Source: Dehalococcoidia bacterium
Lineage (GTDB): Bacteria > Chloroflexota > Dehalococcoidia > Dehalococcoidales > BS750m-G39
NCBI GenBank assembly: GCA_011176635.1
Contig: DUEC01000037.1
Location: 1-36,852, forward strand
DNA length: 36,852 nt
Direction of reading: 5' to 3'
Position numbers and translations under genes: made by a program. Below, in pieces: positions 29,349 through 36,852 of this stretch. Under the pieces are notes generated by a model. It was given only the letters and a program-made list of their open reading frames with translations. It made no database searches and was not told the DNA's origin. Within the stretch, counting starts at the first letter, position 1; each line of letters begins with the position of its first letter.

Positions 29349-30101
29349 ATGGCAAAAGATAGAAGCCTGGAGTGGGTTGAATACACCAGGGTGAATGCCA
29401 GGGTTACTAAGGCTAAGGAAAGGGTAGTAACCGAGCTCGGTCTGTCGATTATCGTAAACGGAAGGCATTTCGCCACCGCCATGATAACGCCCATGATGGA
29501 GAAGGAGTTCATCGTCGGGCATCTGTTCGGGCAGGGAATTATAGAAAATGCCGCCGACATAAAATCGATTAAACTAAAAGAGAACACAGCCGAGGTAACT
29601 TTGCTTAAAAAAGATAAGGCGGAGCGCTCTCCGGAAATACATTCCGATTTCAGGGTCAGCCGGGAAGATATATTCGGTGGGGTCAACGCCATCCTGAAAT
29701 CTAAAATATACGCCGAGACCGAAGCCATACACTCTGCGGGGCTGTTCAAACGGGGGGCAGAACCGCTCTGCATAGCCGAAGACGTCGGCAGGCACAATGC
29801 CCTGGACAAGGTTATTGGCTATGCCTTGATTAATAGGGTTGATTTCAGGGATACCTTTGCCGCCTCAACCGGGAGGATGGTCTCCGAAATGGTGTCGAAG
29901 GTCTGCCGGGCCAATATTCCGGTGGTGGCGACCAAGACGGCGGTAACCGGGTTGGCCGTTGACATTGGCCAGAGGTGCGGATTAACCATTATAGGCTTTG
30001 TCAGGGATATAGGGATGAAGATTGCCAAAGACAGTGACATAAGTATTGCCACTGAGAGGGGAATGAAGATTTACACCAATCCCCAGAGAATACTCTATTG
30101 A
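29349..30101 (+). CDS. FdhD-family protein lacking the CxxC sulfurtransferase loop
   Basis: EDVGRHNALDKVIGYAL, STGRMVSEMVSKVCRANIPVVATKTAVTGLAVDIGQRCGLTIIGF; start between 29274 and 29349 uncertain. Confidence 0.88.
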   Translation: MAKDRSLEWVEYTRVNARVTKAKERVVTELGLSIIVNGRHFATAMITPMMEKEFIVGHLFGQGIIENAADIKSIKLKENTAEVTLLKKDKAERSPEIHSDFRVSREDIFGGVNAILKSKIYAETEAIHSAGLFKRGAEPLCIAEDVGRHNALDKVIGYALINRVDFRDTFAASTGRMVSEMVSKVCRANIPVVATKTAVTGLAVDIGQRCGLTIIGFVRDIGMKIAKDSDISIATERGMKIYTNPQRILY

Positions 30102-31258
30102 TGAGAGACGGGCTCCCCCAAAATTTCGGCGATATCCTTAATCACCAGCTTTTCTTCTATCCCCTCGTCCTTTATGGCTTCGCCAAGCATGACGGCGCAG
30201 GTAGGGCAGGCTACCGCCAGGACGCTAGCCCCGCTCTTACCGGCTTCTCTTACCCTGATTCTCGACGGGCTGTTTTCGCCGCCGCCAAAGAAGTCGGTGT
30301 AGAAATTGGCGCTGCCCCCGCCACAGCAGAAGGAATTCTCGCGGTTTCTTTCCATCTCTACCAGCTCAACCCCGGGGATTGCCGCTAGTATCTGGCGCGG
30401 CGCTTCATATTCACCAGCGTGTCTCCCCAGAAAACAGGGGTCGTGATAGCTCACTCTCCTGTTGAGCTTTGAGGTCGGCTTTAGTTTTCCCTCTTTGATA
30501 AGGTCAGCGAGTATCCTGGTGTAGTGGAATACCTCTAATCCGCCGGGATATTCCTTCCGGAAGACATTATAGGCATGGGGGGAAAGGGTGATAATCTTCT
30601 TCACCCCGGCATCTTTAAAAAGCTGGCTGTTCTTCTCTCTCAACATCTGGAAGATGCGGCTCTCGCCGAGCATATTGACTTCGTTGCCGTCGCACTCTTC
30701 TCTAGAACCCAGGATGCCGAAAGAAACTCCGGCTTTAGTTAACAGCTCGCCCAGCGCTTTAGCGGCTCTCTGTCCCTTCTCATCGAAAGAGCCGACACAG
30801 CCGACATAAAAGAGGAACTCCTGCCCTTGGTAAGGCTCTATCCCCATGCCTTCGGCCCACCGCCCCCGGTTTTCCCTCGGCTCCCGGTAGGGGTTGCCGT
30901 AGGCTTCGATATTGCGGAAAAAACGGGCTACCTTGGGCATAACCAGCCCGTTGGCCACCACCTCTTCCCTTGTCGCTGTTATTATATTGACAATCTCATC
31001 GTTAAAGGGGAACTTGCAGCTCTGGACGCAGTTATTACAATTGGTGCAGGCATATAGTATCTTGCCCAGTGACTCGGACCACTCTATTTCCTCTTCCATC
31101 CAGGCCCTTATCAGCCACATTAAGCCGCCCGGTGAATAGCTCTTCAGGCGGAACCTGTTGTAGATGGGGCAGTTAAACTCCGAGTAATCTAAGGTCAGCT
31201 GGCAGTATCCGCAGCCAAAACACCTATGGATTATATCTTTATAGTCCTGCAGAGAAAT
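30095..31258 (-). CDS. HdrD/GlcF-like (Fe-S)-binding CCG-domain protein; probable non-canonical ATT start
   Basis: In-frame extension upstream of the annotated ATG at 31120 encodes ISLQDYKDIIHRCFGCGYCQLTLDYSEFNCPIYNRFRLKSYSPGGL, the expected first ferredoxin motif; then CTNCNNCVQSC and SFCCGGGSANF. Confidence 0.85.
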   Translation of the reverse strand: MSLQDYKDIIHRCFGCGYCQLTLDYSEFNCPIYNRFRLKSYSPGGLMWLIRAWMEEEIEWSESLGKILYACTNCNNCVQSCKFPFNDEIVNIITATREEVVANGLVMPKVARFFRNIEAYGNPYREPRENRGRWAEGMGIEPYQGQEFLFYVGCVGSFDEKGQRAAKALGELLTKAGVSFGILGSREECDGNEVNMLGESRIFQMLREKNSQLFKDAGVKKIITLSPHAYNVFRKEYPGGLEVFHYTRILADLIKEGKLKPTSKLNRRVSYHDPCFLGRHAGEYEAPRQILAAIPGVELVEMERNRENSFCCGGGSANFYTDFFGGGENSPSRIRVREAGKSGASVLAVACPTCAVMLGEAIKDEGIEEKLVIKDIAEILGEPVSHQ

Positions 31259-32638
31259 CTAGGTCACCTCCCAGTTTCCCGGATTCATGATATCGTTGGG
31301 GTCCAGCGTTTTCTTTATTCTGTCCATCAACTGACGGGTGTTGGCGTCCATCTTTTCCAGGATTAGTTTCTGCGCCGGAAGTTCCGGCTTCCAGACTATA
31401 CCGCCCAGCTCCAGGGTCAGCCGGTTGGTTTCATCCAGAGCCCCTCTGGCTCTCCCCGCCTCTTCGGCAACGGCGCGGTTGAAGGGGTAGGAGTAGGCGA
31501 GCATAACGCTATGACCATTGGGCAGAAGCTGTATGCCCAGTTGATAGAGCAGGTCGTACTTGTGGGCAATCTCGATGCCGCTCCGCCAGGCCTGGGGTAT
31601 TACCTCTATGGGCAGTATGGCCCCGGTGTATTCAAAGCCGCCGCCTTTCCTGAAATCGGCGGCGGTGGCGGCGAAGGGGGGCACGCCGAGGAACCTCTCC
31701 CGCAGCGGGGTCAGTGCCGGCTCTTCGGTTACCGGCAATATCTTATCCGGGTACTTCTGGAAAATCCGGTTGTGTAGTTCCTTCTTGGTCTCAAACTCTT
31801 CTTTTGACTGGCCGGAAACAACGATAATATAGAATATGTGCTGCGCCCACCTCGGCTTCTCCTGGGTGATAATGAAACAGTTCTCCAGGAGGTTAATCTG
31901 GCTGAGCTCGGCGATAATCTCCGGGATTAGCTCGACGCTGTCAGAGGAAAACAGCAACAGGTCTCGGAAGGCGGGCTTGGGGAAGAGCTGAATCGAGAGC
32001 TTGGTGACGATGCCGGTCGTTCCCAGCCAGCCCAGAAAGAGGCCCATGAGGTCGGGGAGGGGGTCGCGGCTGAACCATTTGGGGCTTACCGAGCATGAGC
32101 CCAGCCGGCATAGCTCACCGGTGGGCAGGACTACCTCCATGCCGTTGACCATCTGCGAGTTGACGCCGTACCTGGGGGTGAGGTGGCCGTGCCCGTGAAT
32201 AAGTATGTTGCCGACTATGGTGGCGGTGGGGGGCGACTCCGGGGTTGAGTGCTGGAGACCGGGGTGATGCTTCTCGAGGTAGGCCCTCAAAGCCGCCTGG
32301 GTGACGCCGGCCTCGATTACGGCGTAACGGCTGGCCTGGTTTACCTCGATTATTCTATCCAGCCTTTTCATGTCCAGGACGATGCCGCCCTTGAGGGGAA
32401 CGGTCAGCGCCGACAATGTCAGCCCCGCCCCCATCGGGGTAATGGCTATCTTTTCCCGGTTGGCCAGCCTGACTATCTGCTGTACTTCGTCGACCGTCCC
32501 GGGCATGACGACGCCGTCGGCCCTACGCGGTTTCTGCGCCCCCGGGTCGCGGGAGTAGAGATAAAGCTCTTCGGGGCGGTCGGAGACATAGTCCGCGCCG
32601 ACGATTTCAGCCAGCCGGCTTAAAAATTCCTCTTTCAT
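31259..32638 (-). CDS. FAD-binding oxidase, GlcD/D-lactate dehydrogenase-like
   Basis: GVVMPGTVDEVQQIVRLANREKIAITPMGAGLTLS...GGIVLDMKRLDRI; C-terminal DPNDIMNPG. Confidence 0.9.
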   Translation of the reverse strand: MKEEFLSRLAEIVGADYVSDRPEELYLYSRDPGAQKPRRADGVVMPGTVDEVQQIVRLANREKIAITPMGAGLTLSALTVPLKGGIVLDMKRLDRIIEVNQASRYAVIEAGVTQAALRAYLEKHHPGLQHSTPESPPTATIVGNILIHGHGHLTPRYGVNSQMVNGMEVVLPTGELCRLGSCSVSPKWFSRDPLPDLMGLFLGWLGTTGIVTKLSIQLFPKPAFRDLLLFSSDSVELIPEIIAELSQINLLENCFIITQEKPRWAQHIFYIIVVSGQSKEEFETKKELHNRIFQKYPDKILPVTEEPALTPLRERFLGVPPFAATAADFRKGGGFEYTGAILPIEVIPQAWRSGIEIAHKYDLLYQLGIQLLPNGHSVMLAYSYPFNRAVAEEAGRARGALDETNRLTLELGGIVWKPELPAQKLILEKMDANTRQLMDRIKKTLDPNDIMNPGNWEVT

Positions 32639-32702
32639 AGCTGCTTACATTCTAACATACCGCCAGCTACCGGTTCCCCGCGCTACTAGCCCAATCAGCG
32701 GT

Positions 32703-32939
32703 CTAATCCTTGATGTCTGCCAGGGGTCTCTTAAACGGGTCAATGGCGCTGGGCATTTTGCTTGGTATCTGAATTTGTTTGGCCCATTCTGTTTCAGGAT
32801 TGCCCGGGTTATTTCCCTCGGTTGCTTCCTCTGACTTCTCAATATGCCCCCGGTATTTCTTACTGAAACACAGGTAGTAGTGTCGGCCACGATAAAGGGG
32901 ACATTCCCCGCATAATTTGCCGGTGAAGGGACATATCAT
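32703..32939 (-). CDS. Small Cys-rich protein of unknown function
   Basis: MICPFTGKLCGECPLYRGRHYYLCFSKKYRGH; start at the ATG at 32939 likely. Confidence 0.6.
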   Translation of the reverse strand: MICPFTGKLCGECPLYRGRHYYLCFSKKYRGHIEKSEEATEGNNPGNPETEWAKQIQIPSKMPSAIDPFKRPLADIKD

Positions 32940-33017
32940 GTCTTCCTTAGCCAAAAGCAATACCCCCAATCACTTGCAGATTACCCATCTTTTGCCTGCC
33001 ACCAGCCTAAAGGACTA

Positions 33018-33788
33018 CTAGAGCTTGGGGCGGCGCCGTAGTGTCTCCGCTAAATCAAACGGCATAACCTCCGGCTTTAATGCCCCGTATACCGTAAAAA
33101 CATTTTGGAAATGGCTGAATTCCGGCTCTATAGCAGCTACCTCCTCAGGTGACAATGGACTCACGCCGCAGGGACGCAGAGGCGTATTTATTTGTACTTC
33201 ATCGGGGAAAAGCTGCTCGGCTATTTTGGCCATGTCGGCAGCGCAGCCCCTGTTGGCCTCAATGAACATCATCTGGAGGGCGAGCTTCCCCCGGTACTCT
33301 TCCCTGAAGAGTTGAAGCGCCTTAAGGATTTCAGCCAGTGTCTGGCTGCCGATAGGACGGTTGATTTCACCAAAAAGCTCCTCGTTAGGTGCATCAACCT
33401 TGGCCACGATCATATCAGCCAGGGCGAGCTCGCGGCGCACCTCTTCTCTGGGCATCAAGGAAGAATTGGTAAGAACCGCCACCGGCAGTTTCAGGGCCGA
33501 CTTCACCAGCCCTATTGCCTCGCCTAGGTTAGATGCCAGGCTCGGCTCGCCCATCCCTGAGAAGGTAGCATAGTCGGCGGCAACGCCTTCTACTTTTTTC
33601 AATTCTCGGGCAAGCCTGTCCAGGCTGACGAACTCTTTACGTTCCATCTCAGGGTGAGCCGTCTTCCCCAGCTGGCAGTAGACGCAATCAAAGGAACAGG
33701 TATTTACCCTGGTGGACAGGAGGTCGATACCCAGCGACCTGCCCAGCCTCCAGGATGATACCGGTCCGTAGATAACAGAGTTAGCCAC
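33018..33788 (-). CDS. Radical SAM protein (COG0731-like)
   Basis: TRVNTCSFDCVYCQLGKT (CxxxCxxC), FSGMGEPSL, LTNSSLM. Confidence 0.9.
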   Translation of the reverse strand: MANSVIYGPVSSWRLGRSLGIDLLSTRVNTCSFDCVYCQLGKTAHPEMERKEFVSLDRLARELKKVEGVAADYATFSGMGEPSLASNLGEAIGLVKSALKLPVAVLTNSSLMPREEVRRELALADMIVAKVDAPNEELFGEINRPIGSQTLAEILKALQLFREEYRGKLALQMMFIEANRGCAADMAKIAEQLFPDEVQINTPLRPCGVSPLSPEEVAAIEPEFSHFQNVFTVYGALKPEVMPFDLAETLRRRPKL

Positions 33789-33800
33789 TAGGCTGTACCT

Positions 33801-34289
33801 CTAGTGGCCGATGTATTTTTGATAGGCTTTCTTCCACGGTTCTTTCTTTACTATCAAATAGTCTCTTATCGCTGCCTTCAGCGTGTCTGCGGCTAGAAGT
33901 GCGCAGTGCTGGCTTTCTTCGGGTAGCCCTCCCAGGGCATTCAAGACCTTCTCTTGGCTTATCCTCTGGGCTTCAGCCAGGCTTTTACCCTTGGCCATCT
34001 CGGTTACCATGCTGCCCGAAGCGAGAGTCGTGCCGCAGCCGTCGGTCAGGAAGGTGGCGTTGGCAATAGTGCCGTCCTTCACCTTTAGCCACATATGCAT
34101 GGTGTCGCCACAGGGACCGGTTACCCGCCCGAAGCCGTCGGCATCCTCAAGGTCTCCCAGGTTCTTCGGGTTCATGCTGTGCTCGACGACGGCTTCGGAA
34201 TATATCCTTTTCATTTCCTGCTTGATTAGTTCTTCAAACTGCTCCCATGATGAAGACATTGTCTTAACTCCTAATCCCGGAGATGCCAT
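33801..34289 (-). CDS. NifU/IscU-like Fe-S scaffold protein
   Basis: EHSMNPKNLGDLEDADGFGRVTGPCGDTMHMWLKV, TDGCGTTLASGSMVTEMAKGKSL, HCALLAADTLKAAI; start may be the ATG at 34259. Confidence 0.9.
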   Translation of the reverse strand: MASPGLGVKTMSSSWEQFEELIKQEMKRIYSEAVVEHSMNPKNLGDLEDADGFGRVTGPCGDTMHMWLKVKDGTIANATFLTDGCGTTLASGSMVTEMAKGKSLAEAQRISQEKVLNALGGLPEESQHCALLAADTLKAAIRDYLIVKKEPWKKAYQKYIGH

Positions 34290-35121
34290 CCCACAGCTTC
34301 TCTATCTCCTGCGAGACCCTGCCGCTGGCGTATTCCACTACCGGCTTACCCCGCACCATGGCTTCGGTGACGGCGTTGTCAAAGGGAATCCTGGCGGCTA
34401 CGCTTATTCCTTGGTCGGCGCAATAGCCCTCAATCCGGCGGGTATTCTCCTCGTTGAGGTCGTACTTGTTTATACAGACTTCCGCCGTAACGCCGAAGTG
34501 GCGGCAGACGCCGAGCACCCTCTCCAGGTCGTGTATCCCGGAGAGTGTCGGCTCGGTTACCAGCAGGGCGGCGTTGGCCCCGGAGAGCGATGAGATGACC
34601 GGGCAGCCGATGCCGAGGGGGCCGTCGCTTAGAATATAGTCCAGGTTTCTCTCCTGGGCAATCTGCCTGGCCTTCTGCCTCACCTGGGCTACCAGCTTCC
34701 CCGAGTTCTCCTGGGCGATTCCCAGCCGGGCGTGCACCAGAGGCCCGTATTTGGTATCGGCGATAAACCAGTGCCCGGAGAGGTTTTCTTCCATGGCGAT
34801 AGCATCAACCGGGCAGATATGGAAACAAAAGCCGCAGCCCTCGCAGGCGACGGGGTCAACCGTGTAATCCTTAATAGCGTCAAAGCGGCACAGCTCCTGG
34901 CACAGACCGCACCGGGTGCATTTCTCCTCGTCAATAACGGCTGTCTGCCCGCTCCAGAACTCGGTCTTCTCTTTCAGCGAAGGCTTTAGCAAGAGATGGA
35001 GGTCGGCGGCATCCACGTCGCAGTCAGCCAGCACCTTGTCTTTGGCCAGCGCCGCCAGCGAGCCGACGATGCTGGTCTTGCCGGTGCCCCCTTTACCGCT
35101 TAAGACTACGATTTCTCTCAT
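34264..35121 (-). CDS. MinD/Mrp-superfamily P-loop ATPase with inserted ferredoxin domain (copy 1)
   Basis: VLSGKGGTGKTSIVGSLA, CTRCGLCQELCRF and CEGCGFCFHICP insertion. Confidence 0.93.
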   Translation of the reverse strand: MREIVVLSGKGGTGKTSIVGSLAALAKDKVLADCDVDAADLHLLLKPSLKEKTEFWSGQTAVIDEEKCTRCGLCQELCRFDAIKDYTVDPVACEGCGFCFHICPVDAIAMEENLSGHWFIADTKYGPLVHARLGIAQENSGKLVAQVRQKARQIAQERNLDYILSDGPLGIGCPVISSLSGANAALLVTEPTLSGIHDLERVLGVCRHFGVTAEVCINKYDLNEENTRRIEGYCADQGISVAARIPFDNAVTEAMVRGKPVVEYASGRVSQEIEKLWDGISGIRS

Positions 35122-35959
35122 CTACCGTCTCCTTGATACTGTCAAAAAGCTGGCCGAAGCTTTCCCGCCACTGCGGCATGCCCTCGGCCAGGGTTATTCC
35201 CTTAGAGTAAAGGCGGGCAATCTCGGTATCCAATGGGATGGTGAGCATGATTGGTATATTCTCTTTGCGGCAGTACTCTTCCACCTTGTTATCGCCGACG
35301 CCGGCGCGGTTGAGGACGACGCCGCAGGGAATACCGAGCTGTCTTATCGTTTCCACGGCCAGGACCAGGTCGTTGAGCCCGAAGGGGGTCGGCTCGGTTA
35401 CCAGCAGGCAGAAATCGCTGTCCTTGACCGCCTCCACCACCGGGCAGGAAGTCCCCGGGGGGATATCGATGATAACCACGCCGTTACCATCGGCCTGTTC
35501 TTTCACCCTCCTGATGACCGGCGGCGCCATGGCCTCGCCGACGGTGAGCCTGCCCTGAACAAACTCTATGCCGTCGGCGTTCCCCCACTCCACAACGCCC
35601 GTTTCCCGGCCCTGCTCGGAGATAGCCTCTTCCGGGCAGAGATAGCTACAGGCACCGCAGCCGTGGCAGAGCTCGGGGAAAACGAGGACGCGGTCGGGTA
35701 GTACCGCCAGGGCGTTATAGGCGCAGACCTCGGCACACTTGCCGCAGTAGGTGCACTTCTTCTCGTCTACCTTAGGCACCTGGATGCAGACCGCCTCTTT
35801 GCCAGTAATCACCGGCCTTAAGAATATGTGGGCATTGGGCTCCTCGACATCGCAGTCAAGAAGCCTGACCTTACGGCTGTCTTTCAGGGAGAGGGCAAGG
35901 CTGGTGGCTACCAGCGTCTTACCCGTCCCGCCTTTACCGCTGGCAACAGCTATTATCAT
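35093..35959 (-). CDS. MinD/Mrp-superfamily P-loop ATPase with inserted ferredoxin domain (copy 2)
   Basis: AVASGKGGTGKTLVATSLA, CTYCGKCAEVCAY and CHGCGACSYLCP insertion; overlaps copy 1 by 29 nt. Confidence 0.93.
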   Translation of the reverse strand: MIIAVASGKGGTGKTLVATSLALSLKDSRKVRLLDCDVEEPNAHIFLRPVITGKEAVCIQVPKVDEKKCTYCGKCAEVCAYNALAVLPDRVLVFPELCHGCGACSYLCPEEAISEQGRETGVVEWGNADGIEFVQGRLTVGEAMAPPVIRRVKEQADGNGVVIIDIPPGTSCPVVEAVKDSDFCLLVTEPTPFGLNDLVLAVETIRQLGIPCGVVLNRAGVGDNKVEEYCRKENIPIMLTIPLDTEIARLYSKGITLAEGMPQWRESFGQLFDSIKETVDERNRSLKR

Positions 35960-36157
35960 CTAGCCCCTGACCATCTTTGTCCCGCACTTGGGGCAGCTGA
36001 CATTGTAGCAGGGGGTACCCGCCTGGTGCGGGGCCCTGGCCCCACAGCTAGGGCAGAGGCAGTCGCCGCCGGGGCCGGCCCCGGCTCGGGTGCCCCTCAT
36101 CCGACCGCCCCTCTGACCGCCCCCTCGGGGCGGCCCGGTTCCATCTCCTCTAGGCAT
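35960..36157 (-). CDS. Small Gly/Arg-rich zinc-ribbon-like protein
   Basis: MPRGDGTGPPRGGGQRGGRMRG...CLCPSCGARAPHQAGTPCYNVSCPKCGTKMVRG; two CxxC pairs; GGGAGGTGA upstream. Confidence 0.7.
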   Translation of the reverse strand: MPRGDGTGPPRGGGQRGGRMRGTRAGAGPGGDCLCPSCGARAPHQAGTPCYNVSCPKCGTKMVRG

Positions 36158-36161
36158 AGTT

Positions 36162-36233
36162 TCACCTCCCCTGTTGACTGACGAACTTCAAACTTCTCCG
36201 GCACTAGGTACACCGGGATTCATAGATTGGCAT
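36162..36233 (-). pseudogene. Remnant resembling the FmdB-family zinc ribbon N-terminus, interrupted by TAG
   Basis: Minus-strand translation MPIYESRCT*CRRSLKFVSQQGR*; start resembles the FmdB pattern MPIYEYRCxxC. Confidence 0.4.
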
Positions 36234-36282
36234 GGCTATTGCCTCTTCTTCGAGTGCCTCTCTGGTGGAGCAATACTGACCA

Positions 36283-36663
36283 TTAACAGTGCCCCAGTGT
36301 ATCTGCCAGTATCTTTACCTCGTCCCCATCTTTTAGCTTTACCTCAAGACCATGATTTAAAAGCACAAAATTCTTGCCGTTAACAAACACGTCGTAATCT
36401 AATTTCAGCTCTCTGGTTATGGGGCAAATCGGCTCAAAATCAACACCCGCTTGCTTGTAACGAGACCCTACTTCGGCAAGTAATGCTCTCAGCGTGTCAC
36501 CTTCTACATCTATTGCGGCAAACCCTTTCTCCTTCGCATCTGGCCATGGTGCGTAAAATGCAGGTAGGGATGAGGAGGAGGTCCCCAGAGTCACTTGCCC
36601 GTCATAATTAACCAGAACTCTCAATTGCTCAAAATGGGGAACTATTGCTACCCTCATGCTCAC
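36283..36663 (-). CDS. MoaD/ThiS-like beta-grasp protein, paralog of 11688..12065, C-terminus -LGHC
   Basis: FYAPWPDAKEKG...EGDTLRALLAEVGSRYKQAGVDFEPICPITRELKLDYDVFVNGKNFVLLNHGLEVKLKDGDEVKI. Confidence 0.8.
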   Translation of the reverse strand: MSMRVAIVPHFEQLRVLVNYDGQVTLGTSSSSLPAFYAPWPDAKEKGFAAIDVEGDTLRALLAEVGSRYKQAGVDFEPICPITRELKLDYDVFVNGKNFVLLNHGLEVKLKDGDEVKILADTLGHC

Positions 36664-36845
36664 CCCCCTGAACTCTCGTCTTTCTTTTCCAGCGCCTCGA
36701 TGCGGCGCTGAATCTCGGCCAGTTGCTCGGCTAATGCCTGCGACTGGGCTTTGAGCGCCCCCAGTTCCTGCTCCGGGCTTTGCGGCTGGGGCGCCGGGCT
36801 TACCGGCGGGGTCATGCCCAACCCCATACCCATGCCTCTGCCCAT
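36660..36845 (-). CDS. DUF5320-like small protein, Met/Gly-rich N-terminus and coiled coil
   Basis: MGRGMGMGLGMTPPVSPAPQPQSPEQELGALKAQSQALAEQLAEIQRRIEALEKK. Confidence 0.7.
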   Translation of the reverse strand: MGRGMGMGLGMTPPVSPAPQPQSPEQELGALKAQSQALAEQLAEIQRRIEALEKKDESSGG

Positions 36846-36852
36846 GCCCTTA

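Overview
The window looks like an anaerobic bacterial chromosome. A Chloroflexi/Dehalococcoidia-like origin is my inference from gene content only.

Left third: housekeeping genes (radA, an AT-rich ORFan, ispD, ispF, cysE, cysS, YbjQ-family, a B12-binding radical SAM protein, a UbiA prenyltransferase, secG, gatB), then tRNA-Ala(CGC) and tRNA-Arg(CCT).

Middle: a ~5.3 kb module with a MoaD/ThiS-like protein, a MoeB/ThiF E1-like protein and a three-subunit molybdenum hydroxylase. It lies between the intact tRNA-Arg and a 31-nt direct repeat of that tRNA's 3' end, which resembles an att-flanked insertion. Next is an eight-gene minus-strand operon joining a BamBCDEF-like set (tungsten AOR family, ferredoxin, HdrD-, HdrA- and MvhD-like) to a membrane EMO/DUF224-like protein and EtfBA. 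A divergent paaX/fdhD-like pair follows.

Right end: a GlcD/HdrD-like pair and a metallocofactor-type cluster (radical SAM, NifU-like, two ferredoxin-inserted P-loop ATPases, a second MoaD-like paralog, a DUF5320-like protein).

Main observations:
(1) tRNA-Arg direct repeats flank the Mo-hydroxylase module.
(2) The HdrD-like gene has no ATG/GTG/TTG start upstream of its first Fe-S motif. It appears to start at AUU directly after an in-frame TAG, behind a strong Shine-Dalgarno.
(3) The 2Fe-2S subunit has C-A-D where C-R-C is expected.
(4) The two MoaD-like paralogs lack the C-terminal GG.
(5) The FdhD-like protein lacks the CxxC loop.
(6) The Bam-like/ETF/EMO operon fusion.
(7) Dispersed G-quadruplex repeats.

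All calls come from reading the sequence; no database search was run.
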